From NCBI RefSeq assembly GCF_001224225.1, contig NZ_CUEE01000004.1, positions 1 through 64,000 of the forward strand: 64,000 nt of DNA, in the 5' to 3' direction. The stretch is from Staphylococcus borealis. Lineage in GTDB: Bacteria; Bacillota; Bacilli; Staphylococcales; Staphylococcaceae. This document shows, piece after piece, positions 15,127 through 25,461 of this stretch (the stretch's first letter is position 1; each line of letters opens with the position of its first letter). The position numbers were made by a program, and so were the translations under genes. The notes beneath the pieces are model-generated. The model ran no database searches. It had not been told where the DNA came from and worked only from the letters and a program-made list of their open reading frames with translations.

Positions 15127-16689
15127 TTATAAAAGACTATACAATTTAATTTCTGGGAATTTTTCTTCGAACCATCGTGTTGCAAATTCATTTTCGAATA
15201 AGAAAACAAAATTATCATATCTATCTTTTACTAATATTGAGCGAGATGTGTTCATTTTGTCTTGAATATCATCTTCATTTTCAATCCAACGCGCAATTTT
15301 TCTACCGACGGGTTCCATTACAACATCAACATTGTATTCATTTTTCATACGGTGTTCAAATACTTCAAATTGTAGTTGTCCTACGGCACCTAAAATAATT
15401 TGATTCGTATGAAGCGTTTTATAGTATTGGATTGCACCTTCTTGAACAAGTTGTTCAATCCCTTTATGGAAATGTTTTTGTTTCATTACGTTTTTAGCTG
15501 AAACTTTCATAAATATTTCCGGAGTAAATTGTGGTAAGTCTTGGAAACTATATTTTTGTTTACCACCAACTAATGTGTCTCCAATTTGATAGTTACCTGT
15601 GTCATATAAACCAATGATATCTCCGGCTACGGCATGGTTCACTGTTTCTTTATCGTCAGCCATAAATGATGTTGAACGTGTGATTTTTTGTTTTTTATTC
15701 GTACGTTGTAAAGTTACGTCCATACCACGTTCAAATGCGCCACTTACGACACGCATAAATGCAATTCTGTCACGATGTTTAGGATCCATATTGGCTTGTA
15801 TTTTAAAGATAAATCCAGAAAATTCATCATCGAAAGGACTTACTTCAACTTCTTCATTTGTTTGACGTGCATTCGGCATAGGTGCATAATCAACGTAGGC
15901 ATTCAAGAAGTTTTGTACACCAAAGTTAGCTAAAGCAGAACCGAAGAACACCGGTGTCAGTTCACCATTCAATAGCGTATCATTATCAAAGTCTTCACCC
16001 GCTTCTTCTACGAGCATGAATTCTTCAATCGCTTGCGCAAATGCACTGTCATTACTAATGGGATGTGATTCTTGTAATTCATAATCATCATTTAAGTGTA
16101 AGACATTTTCTTCATCTCTAAAAGGTTCGATTGACTTTGAATCACGGTCAATAATACCAAAGAAATTTTGCCCCATACCAATTGGCCAATTCATAGGGTA
16201 CGTATCGATGTTTAATGTTTCTTCAATTTCATCTAATAATTCAAATGGCTCTTTACCTACACGGTCTAATTTATTGATAAATGTAAAAATCGGAATACCT
16301 CTCATTTTACATACTTTAAATAATTTCAAGGTTTGTGGTTCAATACCTTTGGCACAGTCAATAACCATTACCGCACTATCCACTGCCATTAATGTTCGGT
16401 AAGTATCTTCTGAGAAGTCTTCGTGTCCTGGTGTATCTAGAATATTAATTTTGTAGTCATCATAATCAAATTGCATAACTGAACTTGTTACTGAGATACC
16501 ACGTTCTTGTTCGACTTTCATCCAGTCACTTGTTGCAAATTTCCCTGTTTTTTTACCTTTAACTGTACCCGCTTCTCTTATAGCACCACTAAAATATAAT
16601 AACTTTTCAGTCAATGTCGTTTTACCAGCATCTGGGTGAGAGATGATGGCGAACGTCTTTCTTGATTCAACTTCTTCTTTTAAACTCAT
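15127..16689 (-). CDS. prfC: Peptide chain release factor 3
   Basis: RF3 is the translational GTPase that recycles RF1/RF2 from the ribosome after peptide release. The 520-residue length is normal. The G motifs are present: SHPDAGKTT (G1), a switch region [22 protein letters not shown] (G3) and NKLD (G4). Domains II and III follow. AAAGGAG precedes the ATG. It follows the small gene downstream of murE with only 3 bp between them, so it belongs to the murE transcription unit. Confidence 0.96.
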   Translation of the reverse strand: MSLKEEVESRKTFAIISHPDAGKTTLTEKLLYFSGAIREAGTVKGKKTGKFATSDWMKVEQERGISVTSSVMQFDYDDYKINILDTPGHEDFSEDTYRTLMAVDSAVMVIDCAKGIEPQTLKLFKVCKMRGIPIFTFINKLDRVGKEPFELLDEIEETLNIDTYPMNWPIGMGQNFFGIIDRDSKSIEPFRDEENVLHLNDDYELQESHPISNDSAFAQAIEEFMLVEEAGEDFDNDTLLNGELTPVFFGSALANFGVQNFLNAYVDYAPMPNARQTNEEVEVSPFDDEFSGFIFKIQANMDPKHRDRIAFMRVVSGAFERGMDVTLQRTNKKQKITRSTSFMADDKETVNHAVAGDIIGLYDTGNYQIGDTLVGGKQKYSFQDLPQFTPEIFMKVSAKNVMKQKHFHKGIEQLVQEGAIQYYKTLHTNQIILGAVGQLQFEVFEHRMKNEYNVDVVMEPVGRKIARWIENEDDIQDKMNTSRSILVKDRYDNFVFLFENEFATRWFEEKFPEIKLYSLL

Positions 16690-16692
16690 CTA

Positions 16693-16944
16693 TTAATCTC
16701 CTTTAAAATCATTCGCAATCCATTTTGTTAAATTTGAAGCAATATGTATCGCTGCTTCTTCATCTACAAATGCAAATAGTTGCATTATTAATTCTTCTTT
16801 AATGTCGTCACTATCCATATGTACATCTAGTTCTATTGACCACAATACATCAGGTATAGCTATCATGATTTGCTCTGTTGCTTCAATAATACATAGATAT
16901 GCATTAACAATTTCACCATTAATAGTTAATTGTTTAATGTTCAC
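16693..16944 (-). CDS. Small conserved protein overlapping the murE 3' end
   Basis: An 83-residue protein of unknown function, Ile/Glu-rich and probably alpha/beta ([20 protein letters not shown], then [23 protein letters not shown]). I place the start at the GTG at 16944, because GGCGGTGG lies just upstream within the last murE codons. The gene would then overlap murE by 11 bp in another frame. The reading frame remains open further into murE, but that part only mirrors murE coding. Coupling to murE and prfC is suggested by the overlaps. Confidence 0.7.
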   Translation of the reverse strand: MNIKQLTINGEIVNAYLCIIEATEQIMIAIPDVLWSIELDVHMDSDDIKEELIMQLFAFVDEEAAIHIASNLTKWIANDFKGD

Positions 16945-18418
16945 CAGAGCCACCGCCAAATTTCTTGTATGCTGCTTCCAGTCCAATTAAATCATCTCTA
17001 TGAGGTACCTTAACATGTCCAGGCATGATTTGATATGGTTCTCTTCCTTTAGAAGCTAATACGACTGTATCTCCTGGTTCGGCCACATCAATGGCGTGTC
17101 TAATACCTTCAGCTCTGTCCTCAAATTCAATGTAATGATCATGTGTGGCACCTTTAGCGAGTTCAGCTGTCAACATTTTAGGATCATCATTAGCTGGATT
17201 ATCTGGTGTGAATATAACATAATCTGCCCTACATGCTACTGCACCCATTTCAGGTGTCTTAGTTAAGTCACGTTCTCCAGCCATACCAATTAAAAAGATT
17301 AATTTCTGTTTTACGAAAGGTTTCACAGCATCTATTAATTTATTCATTCCATCCGCTGTATGTGCATAGTCAATAATTAAATCTATCGGTAACGATGGAT
17401 CAAGCACTTCTAAACGACCTTCAACTGGCTCTAAAGTTTCAACCACCTTAACAATATCTTCCATTGACGTACCCTTACTCCAAACAGCAATCATGGCAGC
17501 CATGATATTTGAAATATTAAATTTACCTACATATGGGGTTTTAACATTATAAGTACCAATAGGTGTAACAAAATCAAACTGAACACCTTGTAAAGATTCT
17601 TGAATATTGGTAGCCATAAATTGCGCATCGTGATCTATACCATACGTAAAAATTTCATATGGTGTCACTGACGCCAAGTACTCAGAGAATGCGTCATCAT
17701 TGTTGACAATGGCATACTTCTCTTTCGATAAATCTTCTCCTAATTGACTAAATAATAATGATTTAGCGTGACCGTAAGCTTCCATTGTGCCATGGAAATC
17801 TAAATGATCTTGTGTCAAATTAGAGAATACCGCTACATCAAATTCAACGCCTCTTAATCTTCCTAATGATAAGCCGTGGCTAGATACTTCCATAGTCATA
17901 ACTTCCGCATCTTCATCGACAGCTTGTTTAATCTTTTTAGTCAAAGAGACTGTTTCTGGTGTCGTGTTTGCACCTTTAGTTTTATATTCGTTGATTTGGA
18001 AACCATTCGTTCCTAAATATGCACTACCTTTGCCTAATCCTCTATAAATAAGATGGATCATCGTAGCAATTGAAGTTTTACCATTTGTCCCTGTTACACC
18101 AATTGTCGTTAATTGATGGCTCGGATAGTCATATAGTGTATGCGCTAATAAGCTAGCAACTCTTAATGTATCTGGTACAATAACTTGCGTTACGTTCCCG
18201 CTAATGTCTTGTTGTTGATTAACTACAATGACTTTTGCGCCTTGATCTACAACATTCTGACAAAATCTATGGCTATCTACCGTGTAACCTTTTGATGCGA
18301 CGAATATACTTCCTTCACTTGCGGTACGTGAATCTGTAGTGATATCTGTAACATTTATATCTAAAGTACCTATTACTTGTTTTACTCGTATTTTTTCGAA
18401 CAACTCATTCGCATTCAA
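16934..18418 (-). CDS. murE: UDP-MurNAc-L-Ala-D-Glu--L-lysine ligase
   Basis: MurE adds L-lysine to the peptidoglycan stem peptide in the cytoplasm. The 494 residues match the staphylococcal enzyme. The ATP loop [10 protein letters not shown] is at 107-116 and TTPETVSL and [10 protein letters not shown] follow. The substrate-selecting motif DNPAN near residue 406 ([12 protein letters not shown]) is the lysine-type version rather than the DNPR motif of diaminopimelate enzymes. Start is the TTG at 18418, preceded by AAAGGAG. It is divergent from ugtP, so two cell-envelope genes share a 391-bp regulatory region. Confidence 0.97.
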   Translation of the reverse strand: MNANELFEKIRVKQVIGTLDINVTDITTDSRTASEGSIFVASKGYTVDSHRFCQNVVDQGAKVIVVNQQQDISGNVTQVIVPDTLRVASLLAHTLYDYPSHQLTTIGVTGTNGKTSIATMIHLIYRGLGKGSAYLGTNGFQINEYKTKGANTTPETVSLTKKIKQAVDEDAEVMTMEVSSHGLSLGRLRGVEFDVAVFSNLTQDHLDFHGTMEAYGHAKSLLFSQLGEDLSKEKYAIVNNDDAFSEYLASVTPYEIFTYGIDHDAQFMATNIQESLQGVQFDFVTPIGTYNVKTPYVGKFNISNIMAAMIAVWSKGTSMEDIVKVVETLEPVEGRLEVLDPSLPIDLIIDYAHTADGMNKLIDAVKPFVKQKLIFLIGMAGERDLTKTPEMGAVACRADYVIFTPDNPANDDPKMLTAELAKGATHDHYIEFEDRAEGIRHAIDVAEPGDTVVLASKGREPYQIMPGHVKVPHRDDLIGLEAAYKKFGGGSGEH

Positions 18419-18809
18419 AATGTATCGCTCCTTTTTTTACAATAAGTTTATTATACACGTTTTGAAGTTGTTGATAAATTTATAATCATTAAAATATTAG
18501 TTTTAACCTCACACTCAATATATGAATCAATAAAGTGAAGAAATTATTAATTAAGCGTTAATTATTTTAAAATTTCCTATATATATCACTACAATTCAAT
18601 ACATTTAAATATATTAGTGCTAGGATAGTGATATAAAGATGATGTTAACTTCGTTAGTATGCTATAATGCACTATAAATGAAATTTATACTGTTAATAAA
18701 GGATATAAATATAATACGATAACTGAGTATCCGTATTTAATGCTATTGCAGTTCGCATTAAATACGTTAATGCGTATTTTAAATTTAAATTAATGGAGGG
18801 TGACTATTA
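18419..18809. other. Divergent murE-ugtP intergenic region
   Basis: 391 bp of AT-rich DNA. An extended -10 element TGC-TATAAT at 18661-18668 points toward ugtP. Between it and ugtP lies an 11-bp perfect inverted repeat (GTATTTAATGC at about 18733, GCATTAAATAC at about 18754), overlapped by a second hairpin AATACG/TGCGTATT. They would lie in the ugtP leader RNA. No known riboswitch is recognisable. Confidence 0.5.
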
Positions 18810-19985
18810 ATGGTTACTCAAAATAAAAAGATATTGATTATTACCGGCTCATTTGGAAACGGACATTTACAGGTGACTCAAAGTGTTGTTGATCAACTTA
18901 ACGAAATGAACTTGTCTCACCTTTCAGTTATTGAGCATGACTTGTTTATGGAAGCACATCCAATTTTAACTTCTATTTGCAAAAAATGGTATATCAATAG
19001 CTTTAAATATTTTAGAAATATGTATAAGAACTTTTATTATAGTCGCCCTGATGAGTTAGATAAATGTTTTTATAAATATTATGGATTAAATAAATTGATC
19101 AATTTGCTGCTTAAAGAAAAGCCAGACTTAATCTTATTGACGTTCCCTACACCAGTAATGTCAGTGTTGACTGAGCAATTTAACATGAACATTCCAATTG
19201 CAACGGTTATGACAGATTATCGTTTGCAAAAAAACTGGATAACGCCTAATTCTCATCGATATTATGTCGCTACTGAAGATACTAAGCGTGATTTTATCAA
19301 TGCAGGTATTCCAGCTTCTGATATCAAAGTAACTGGCATACCAATTTCTGATAAGTTCGAATCTGATATCGATAAAGTAGTTTGGTTACAAAAGCATCAT
19401 TTAAATCCTGATAAACCAACTATTTTAATGTCTGCAGGCGCATTTGGCGTTTCTAAAGGATTTGACTATATGATTGATAGTATCCTGAAGAAGAGTCCTC
19501 AATCACAAATCGTGATGATTTGCGGACGTAGTAAAGCACTAAAACGTACTTTAGAAGCACAATTTAAGTCATATGATAACGTACTCATTCTAGGTTATAC
19601 CAAACATATGAATGAATGGATGGCTTCAAGTCAACTTATGATTACAAAACCAGGTGGGATTACAATTTCTGAAGGTTTAACACGTAGTTTACCAATGATA
19701 TTTTTAAATCCAGCGCCAGGTCAAGAACTTGAAAACGCATTGTATTTCCAAGATAAATCATACGGAAAAATTGCAAACACACCTGAGGAAGCTATCGAAA
19801 TTGTTTCTGACTTAACTAATCATGAAGAACGATTACAAGCAATGACTAATAAAATGACTGAAGAAAAAGTTGATCATTCAACCTATAGATTATGTACCGA
19901 TTTACTAAATATCCTGGACAGTTCATCACAGCAACAGGAAATTTACGGAAAGGTACCTTTGTATGCCAAATTCTTCGTTAAGTAG
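18810..19985 (+). CDS. ugtP: Processive diacylglycerol beta-glucosyltransferase
   Basis: UgtP (YpfP) makes diglucosyl-diacylglycerol, the membrane anchor of lipoteichoic acid, from UDP-glucose and diacylglycerol at the inner membrane face. The 391-residue length equals the S. aureus enzyme. The MGDG-synthase-type N-domain opens with [16 protein letters not shown]. The GT28 donor domain has [19 protein letters not shown] and the UDP-binding [10 protein letters not shown] and [19 protein letters not shown] lies before the ATG. The next gene overlaps its end by 23 bp, an ugtP-ltaA operon. Confidence 0.97.
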   Translation: MVTQNKKILIITGSFGNGHLQVTQSVVDQLNEMNLSHLSVIEHDLFMEAHPILTSICKKWYINSFKYFRNMYKNFYYSRPDELDKCFYKYYGLNKLINLLLKEKPDLILLTFPTPVMSVLTEQFNMNIPIATVMTDYRLQKNWITPNSHRYYVATEDTKRDFINAGIPASDIKVTGIPISDKFESDIDKVVWLQKHHLNPDKPTILMSAGAFGVSKGFDYMIDSILKKSPQSQIVMICGRSKALKRTLEAQFKSYDNVLILGYTKHMNEWMASSQLMITKPGGITISEGLTRSLPMIFLNPAPGQELENALYFQDKSYGKIANTPEEAIEIVSDLTNHEERLQAMTNKMTEEKVDHSTYRLCTDLLNILDSSSQQQEIYGKVPLYAKFFVK

Positions 19986-21159
19986 TAAAGGAATTAGTAA
20001 CAACTTTAAGATAATGCTCGTTATTTTATTCTTAATGGAATTTGCAAGAGGGATGTATGTATTAAGTTACGTTAATTACTTACCAACCGTTACTTCGATT
20101 GCAGTAGCAGTAACATCAGCAGCATTATCAATTCACTTTATATCCGATGCAGCAACAAATTTTGTCATTGGATTCCTCTTAAAAAAATTTGGTACTAAGC
20201 TAGTATTAACCCTAGGATTTTTATTAGCTTTTATGAGTTTATTCTTAGTCATTTGGTTTCCAGCTAACCCTATAGTAATCATTATTAGTGCAATCATGCT
20301 AGGTATCGCAGTTAGCCCTATATGGGTCATCATGTTATCAAGTGTAGAAGAAGCACAGCGTGGTAAACAAATGGGTTATGTCTACTTTTCTTGGTTGTTA
20401 GGTTTACTTGTTGGTTGGGCGTTTATGAATGTATTAGTTAAAATACATCCAACTCGATTTGCATTTATGATGTCACTCGTCGTAGTTATTGCATGGGTGT
20501 TGTATTATTTTGTTGACGTTAAATTAACAAATTATAATACGAAACCTGTGAGTGAACAATTAGGACAAATTGTCAACGTTATGAAGCGCCATTTGGTATT
20601 ATTCCCGGGCATTTTGTTACAAGGTGCATCTATCTCAGCGTTGTTACCTATACTACCAACATATGCGACAAAGGTAGTTGGTGTTAGTACAATTGAGTAT
20701 ACCGTTGCCATTGCTATCGGTGGCGCAGGTTGTGCGATTTCAATGCTATTTTTATCTAAGATTATCGATAAAAATAGTAAAGGATTTATGTATGCCGTTA
20801 TTTTTGTAGGCTTTTTACTATTTACAGCATTTATCTTCGGTTTATCACTAGTAACCAATATTGTTGTCGTATGGATCGTAGCAATATTTATAGGATTAAT
20901 GTATGGCATATTATTACCAGCATGGAATACATTTATGGCAGGACAAATTGACCCCGCTGAACAAGAGGAAACTTGGGGCGTCTTTAACAGCGTTCAAGGC
21001 TTTGGCTCTATGATTGGTCCTTTATTTGGTGGTTTAATCGCTCAATTTTCTAACGGGCTAAGTAATACATTTTACTTTTCTGCCGCGATCTTTTTAATAT
21101 TGGCTATTTTCTACGGCATTTATTTTATTAAGCGCCGAGGCAAAGTAAATCGTATATAA
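19963..21159 (+). CDS. ltaA: Glycolipid flippase LtaA (MFS)
   Basis: LtaA moves the UgtP product to the outer membrane leaflet for lipoteichoic acid assembly. The 398 residues contain about twelve membrane spans in the MFS arrangement. The MFS loop between spans 2 and 3 is recognisable ([17 protein letters not shown]). The N-terminus carries the short [14 protein letters not shown] segment typical of staphylococcal LtaA. It starts inside the last codons of ugtP in another frame, so translation is coupled. An intrinsic terminator follows. Confidence 0.95.
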   Translation: MPNSSLSSKGISNNFKIMLVILFLMEFARGMYVLSYVNYLPTVTSIAVAVTSAALSIHFISDAATNFVIGFLLKKFGTKLVLTLGFLLAFMSLFLVIWFPANPIVIIISAIMLGIAVSPIWVIMLSSVEEAQRGKQMGYVYFSWLLGLLVGWAFMNVLVKIHPTRFAFMMSLVVVIAWVLYYFVDVKLTNYNTKPVSEQLGQIVNVMKRHLVLFPGILLQGASISALLPILPTYATKVVGVSTIEYTVAIAIGGAGCAISMLFLSKIIDKNSKGFMYAVIFVGFLLFTAFIFGLSLVTNIVVVWIVAIFIGLMYGILLPAWNTFMAGQIDPAEQEETWGVFNSVQGFGSMIGPLFGGLIAQFSNGLSNTFYFSAAIFLILAIFYGIYFIKRRGKVNRI

Positions 21160-21171
21160 TATAAAACACTA

Positions 21172-21216
21172 AAAAATCTAGTTAACGTGCAAACAATGTA
21201 CATTAACTAGATTTTA
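21172..21216. terminator. Bidirectional terminator between ltaA and the 2H phosphoesterase gene
   Basis: AATCTAGTTAA and TTAACTAGATT form a perfect 11-bp stem with A and T tracts on each side. Confidence 0.85.
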
Positions 21217-21235
21217 TTTTACTTATTATTTACAA

Positions 21236-21745
21236 TTACGCTAATTTGAAAGTATCAATCACTTTCCATTTATCTTCATCCTCGTCATAGCGTAACAATG
21301 AAAGTTCTTCAATATTTTCTTTAAGGTCTACCCCTACTAATTCTACTTGACCAAATATATCTTCAAATTCTTGGCTTGTTAAACCTTGAGCAATTGTAAA
21401 GTGCGGTACAAATGGATGCTCCGCTTCACCATGAAAATCTTCAGTATTAAATAAATTGAAAAGCTGTTCTAATTCGTCAGTTTTAGCAACTTTAAAATAA
21501 ATCACATTGTTAGTTGGTTTAAAACTTGAAGCTTTTGTTGCATGTACTTCAACTGGTTTAAAACCTTCTAATCTTTTTTTAACTTCTTCTTTTACTGAAT
21601 CTAATTCATCATCATTGATTTCAAAGTGTGACTTGATCGTGATATGAGGCATGATACGTGCATATTCAGTATCATAACGTTTACGATAACCGTTCACTTC
21701 ATCTTGAAATGATTTTGACGGAATTAATGCTAATCCTATATTCAT
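21236..21745 (-). CDS. 2H phosphoesterase family protein (YjcG-like)
   Basis: A 169-residue member of the 2H superfamily (2'-5' RNA ligase/cyclic phosphodiesterase fold). The two catalytic HxT motifs are visible: [10 protein letters not shown] and FVPHFTIAQ. It is probably a cytoplasmic RNA or cyclic-nucleotide phosphodiesterase; the substrate is unknown. AAGGAGG lies upstream of the ATG. It lies downstream of the esterase gene on the same strand, as yjcG and yjcH do in other Bacillales. Confidence 0.88.
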   Translation of the reverse strand: MNIGLALIPSKSFQDEVNGYRKRYDTEYARIMPHITIKSHFEINDDELDSVKEEVKKRLEGFKPVEVHATKASSFKPTNNVIYFKVAKTDELEQLFNLFNTEDFHGEAEHPFVPHFTIAQGLTSQEFEDIFGQVELVGVDLKENIEELSLLRYDEDEDKWKVIDTFKLA

Positions 21746-21923
21746 TTAAATTCCTCCTTTGTTTAACATATTACCATTATAGCAAAATTCTATATTTTAC
21801 GTTATTAGTTAGCAGAATTTTTTGAAAAGGTTTACAATAATTAAATATTTCAATTCGTATCATCAATAAATCATTTTACAACCCGACACTGTACCCTGAT
21901 TCCCCTTTTCCTAATAAAACGAA

Positions 21924-22685
21924 TTAAACTTCATCTGATGGTGCCGTTACTTCATCACCAAGAAAATACGTTAGTACATCTGGTAATAATGGCTTCCAAG
22001 ATTTCCAATTATGCCCGCCTTCAAACTCTAAATAATGGTAGGTCACACCCTTATCTTTAATCACATCTGCAAGCGCTCTATTTGGTGTTAAAAAGTTCGC
22101 ACGTTCTCCCGTTGTTGGTAAAGCAAAATCTTCCTCTTCTAACCCTATCGCATGCCAAATAGATAATTCATTATACTGTAAGCAATGATTAAATTTATCT
22201 ATAACTGTAGCATCTGAATGTGGACTAAGCATTGCAATTTGACTGAATATGGTTGGATACGTTAATGCAGTTAATAGTGCTATACTGCCTGCAAGACTAT
22301 CTCCCATTAAAATTCTGGCGTTTCCTACTTTATAGGTTGGAAACGTATGATCAATAAATGGTAGTAACTCTTTACCTACGGCTTGTATCGTCTTCTGACT
22401 TCTACTTCCTTGTGGATGAAACTCTTCTCGACGCTTATCAACATCTTCATAATGGAAACCGACAATAATTGCGCGTTGAATTTCATCCTCTCTTCTTAAA
22501 CGTTCATATTCACGTTGAAGTCTTCCAAATCTTAAAAAATCTAACCCGTCAAAACAAATAATGACTTGATATTTGAATAGTTCAGAATAATCTTCAGGCA
22601 AATATACTGATAATGTAACATCTCTTTCTAAGATATGACTATGTAAGATATGTTTATTAATTTTGCCTGCTTTAAAATTCGACAT
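21924..22685 (-). CDS. Alpha/beta-hydrolase esterase (YjcH-like, esterase D family)
   Basis: A 253-residue putative esterase. The nucleophile elbow is GDSLAGS, the catalytic His lies in GGHNWKSWK, and the first block VTLSVYLPEDYSELFKYQVIICFDG is typical of the family that includes enterochelin esterases. No signal peptide is present, so it should be cytoplasmic. I place the start at the ATG encoding MSNFKAG, since AGGGGG lies about 10 bp before it; the upstream in-frame codons precede this site. The physiological ester is unknown. Confidence 0.88.
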   Translation of the reverse strand: MSNFKAGKINKHILHSHILERDVTLSVYLPEDYSELFKYQVIICFDGLDFLRFGRLQREYERLRREDEIQRAIIVGFHYEDVDKRREEFHPQGSRSQKTIQAVGKELLPFIDHTFPTYKVGNARILMGDSLAGSIALLTALTYPTIFSQIAMLSPHSDATVIDKFNHCLQYNELSIWHAIGLEEEDFALPTTGERANFLTPNRALADVIKDKGVTYHYLEFEGGHNWKSWKPLLPDVLTYFLGDEVTAPSDEV

Positions 22686-22849
22686 GACATTGACGCCCCC
22701 TAAATAGAATATACTCATTGTATCAAGTTCACGATGACTTTTAAATCTCTGAAAAAAACAAATGTTTCATATTCATGAAATTTGGTAATTTAATCATAGT
22801 TATTAGGGAAAGAAGACGATTTAATACGGATAGGCTAGGACCTCCTTTT

Positions 22850-23077
22850 CCCTATCTTGCTTTGCTTGTGGAATTTCTTTGCGAAATTCTCTGTGCTGGG
22901 GCCCACCCCAGCTTGCTTTGCTTGTGGAATTTCTTTGTGAAATTCTCTGTGCTGGGGCCCACCCTAGCTTGCTTTGCTTGTGGAATTTCTTTGTGAAATT
23001 CTCTGTGCTGGGGCCCACCCCAGCTTGCTTTGCTTGTGGAATTTCTTTGCGAAATTCTCTGTGCTGGGGCCCCACCG
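22850..23077. repeat. STAR-type tandem repeat array (four 56-bp units)
   Basis: Four near-identical units follow at exactly 56-bp period; the GCTGGGGCCC core begins at 22895, 22951, 23007 and 23063. Each unit also holds GTGGAATTTCTTTG and GAAATTCTCTG, which pair as a hairpin. The GC-rich GGGGCCC core in a long AT-rich spacer is the hallmark of Staphylococcus aureus repeat (STAR) elements. Unit differences are single bases (GCGAAA/GTGAAA, CCCCAG/CCCTAG). Reading frames across it are repeat artefacts. The remaining 200 bp before the permease gene show only its ribosome site. Confidence 0.9.
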
Positions 23078-23258
23078 TATTTTAATTTGAAAGTTGTGGT
23101 GTTGTTTTAGGTTTGTTGAAGGTTTGGTTTACGTATCTAAATTTAGGTGTGATGCATTTCTGTGTATTTCTTGAAGTTAAAATTTCCCTTTTTAACATGT
23201 CTTAATTGATATATACTTAATAAATAGTGAACAAATGAAAATAGGAGGACGTAAGCAT

Positions 23259-24344
23259 ATGCTTAACAAAGTTTGGTTTCGAACAGGTATTGCCCTAATT
23301 ATCTTGTTCGTGCTAATTAAATTGTTTATGGAAGTACAAAGCGTTTTTGCACCTATTGTAACCATTATTGGTTCTGTGTTTCTTCCATTTATGATTAGCG
23401 GATTTTTATTTTATATCTGCTTACCTTTTCAAAATATTCTTGAAAAGTGGGGATTCCCACGTTGGGCAAGTATTACAACCATCTTTATTGGTTTAATTGC
23501 TATCATTGCAATCGTTGTCGCATTTATAGCACCAATCATTATTTCGAATGTGAACAGCTTAATTAAAGCGGCACCATCATTACAAAAAGAGGCTGAACAG
23601 ATTGTTAATTTCTCACTTACTCAAATGGATAAACTTCCAAGTGACGTAACAGATAGAATTAATTCAGCCGTTAAATCAATGAGTGACAGTTTGACAGGTA
23701 TTTTAGCCAACTCATTCTCTTACATTACGTCATTTATTTCAACTGTCTTCTTACTTATCATGGTCCCGTTCTTCTTAATTTACATGTTAAAAGATCATGA
23801 AAAATTTATTCCTGCGCTTGCTAAATTTTTCAAAGGAGAGCGTAAAGTATTTGTAGTCGATTTAATGAAAGATTTAAACTTCACTTTAAAATCATACATT
23901 CAAGGACAAGTGACAGTAAGTGTTATCCTAGGGGTTATTTTATATATTGGTTATACAATTATAGGCTTACCTTACACACCTTTATTAGTACTATTTGCCG
24001 GTGTAGCTAACTTAATTCCTTTCTTAGGACCATGGTTATCTTTTGCACCTGCAGGCATACTAGGTATTATTGATGGCCCTACTACATTTATTTGGGTTTG
24101 TGTGGTGACATTAATCGCGCAACAACTTGAAGGTAACGTCATTACGCCGAATGTTATGGGTAAATCTTTGAGTATTCACCCACTTACTATCATTGTAGTT
24201 ATTTTAGCTGCAGGAGATTTAGGTGGCTTTACACTTATTTTAATTGCCGTCCCTCTTTATGCAGTACTTAAGACCCTCGCAAGCAATGTCTTTAAATATC
24301 GTCAACGTATTATTGATAAAGCGAATAGCGACGTCAAAGATTAA
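23259..24344 (+). CDS. AI-2E family transporter (PerM-like)
   Basis: A 361-residue polytopic membrane protein of the AI-2E family. Two N-terminal spans (about 5-60) are followed by a long amphipathic extracytoplasmic part (about 90-150) and a C-terminal bundle of spans. Characteristic segments are GVANLIPFLGPWLSFAPAG and QQLEGNVITPNVMGKSLSIHPL. Members export small molecules or act as Na+/H+ antiporters, so the substrate here is unknown. The start at 23259 fits AGGAGG at 23243-23248; an in-frame ATG at 23235 precedes that site. Confidence 0.85.
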   Translation: MLNKVWFRTGIALIILFVLIKLFMEVQSVFAPIVTIIGSVFLPFMISGFLFYICLPFQNILEKWGFPRWASITTIFIGLIAIIAIVVAFIAPIIISNVNSLIKAAPSLQKEAEQIVNFSLTQMDKLPSDVTDRINSAVKSMSDSLTGILANSFSYITSFISTVFLLIMVPFFLIYMLKDHEKFIPALAKFFKGERKVFVVDLMKDLNFTLKSYIQGQVTVSVILGVILYIGYTIIGLPYTPLLVLFAGVANLIPFLGPWLSFAPAGILGIIDGPTTFIWVCVVTLIAQQLEGNVITPNVMGKSLSIHPLTIIVVILAAGDLGGFTLILIAVPLYAVLKTLASNVFKYRQRIIDKANSDVKD

Positions 24345-24369
24345 TTTGATACAAATGTATAATATATTT

Positions 24370-24418
24370 TAGGAGTAGGTTTGAATTTATTACGAATTCA
24401 AATCTACTCCCTTTTTTA
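24370..24418 (+). terminator. Terminator of the AI-2E family gene
   Basis: GGAGTAGGTTTGAATT and AATTCAAATCTACTCC pair with one mismatch and are followed by CTTTTTT. Confidence 0.85.
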
Positions 24419-24427
24419 GAAAAAAAG

Positions 24428-24468
24428 AGAACGGGACAGAATTTAAAATAAATTCGTTGTCCCGCTCC
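24428..24468 (-). terminator. GGGACAGAATT-type inverted repeat, copy 2 (fabI terminator)
   Basis: GAACGGGACAGAATTT and AAATTCGTTGTCCCGCTC form the stem. It lies 18 bp after the fabI stop, with T residues on the minus strand. Confidence 0.75.
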
Positions 24469-24485
24469 CATATTAAATGTATTCA

Positions 24486-25256
24486 TTATTTTATTGCGTG
24501 GAAACCACTATCTACGTGAATGTTCTCTCCAGTCACACCGCTTGAGAAATCACTTAATAAATAAGCAGCTGTTTTACCTACTTCTTCTTGATCTACATTT
24601 CGTCTTAATGGTGCACGTTCTTCAATTTCTTTAAGGATTGTATTGAAGCCACCGACACCTTTAGCACTTAATGTACGAATTGGACCTGCAGAGATAGCAT
24701 TAACACGAATATTATCTGGACCTAAATCATAGGCTAAATATTTCACATTCGCTTCTAAACTTGCTTTCGCTACGCCCATAACGTTATAGTTTTGAACAGC
24801 AAATTCGCCACCAAGATATGTTGTTGCAACAATACTACCACCATTTGGCATTAATTTCTTCGCTTCATGTGCAACAATTGTTAATGAATAAGAGCTGATA
24901 TCTTGAGCAAGTAAGAAACCTTCTCTTGATGTTTCTGAGAAACGGCCACGTAAATCTTCGATATTAGCAAAAGCGATAGAATGATATACACCATCAATAT
25001 TGCCTACTTCTTCGCCAATTTTCGCGAAACCATTGACTACATCTTCATCTTTTTGAACATCAATTTGATATAGTTTAGGATCTTCTTGATTTAATTGTTC
25101 TAATAATTTTTCTAATTCTTTGCGGCTACGGTCTTTACGATACGTGAAAACAAGTTTAGCCCCTAATTGATCTAATACCTTTGCAACACCAAATCCGATA
25201 CTACGTTTATTAGCAATACCCATAATTACGAAGGTTTTATTTTCAAGGTTAATCAT
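24486..25256 (-). CDS. fabI: Enoyl-[acyl-carrier-protein] reductase (NADPH)
   Basis: FabI performs the last reduction of each fatty-acid elongation cycle and is the triclosan target. The start at 25256 gives the normal 256 residues, after AAGGAGTT. The NADPH-binding GIANKRSIGFG is at 13-23. The catalytic residues of the family are at the expected sites: Tyr147 (TTYLGG), Tyr157 and Lys164 (YNVMGVAK). Phe and Met residues lining the inhibitor pocket cannot be judged for resistance by eye. It is monocistronic. I see no FapR box upstream. Confidence 0.97.
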   Translation of the reverse strand: MINLENKTFVIMGIANKRSIGFGVAKVLDQLGAKLVFTYRKDRSRKELEKLLEQLNQEDPKLYQIDVQKDEDVVNGFAKIGEEVGNIDGVYHSIAFANIEDLRGRFSETSREGFLLAQDISSYSLTIVAHEAKKLMPNGGSIVATTYLGGEFAVQNYNVMGVAKASLEANVKYLAYDLGPDNIRVNAISAGPIRTLSAKGVGGFNTILKEIEERAPLRRNVDQEEVGKTAAYLLSDFSSGVTGENIHVDSGFHAIK

Positions 25257-25390
25257 TCGAAATAACTCCTTAATCATCGATTTTTTATATCTTAATCTCA
25301 CTGTATTAACAATGAAGACTAATCTAACATTATTATTCTACCATTTTTGCTTCATAATTATAAAGTGATATTATTACCTGGTCATATAAT

Positions 25391-25438
25391 GAGAGAGTGG
25401 GATAGAATTCTTTTTAAATTCTCTGTCCCACTCCCTCA
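25391..25438 (-). terminator. GGGACAGAATTC-type inverted repeat, copy 3
   Basis: GAGAGAGTGGGATAGAATT and AATTCTCTGTCCCACTCCCTC pair almost fully. It follows the antiporter stop and closes the relQ-mgtE operon. Confidence 0.75.
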
Positions 25439-25461
25439 CGTTTGTTTTTGATTTTCGTAAA

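Noticed and set aside
22850-23077. CRISPR array
   Set aside because: The 56-bp units are contiguous and nearly identical over their whole length. There are no variable spacers and no cas genes nearby.
22775-23085. Open reading frames on both strands across the STAR array, encoding repeated 'CWGPP/ALLVEFLCEIL' or 'GWAPAQRISQRN' peptides
   Set aside because: They arise from the 56-bp repeat with no ribosome site, and the period is not a multiple of three, so each unit is read in a different frame. They are repeat artefacts.
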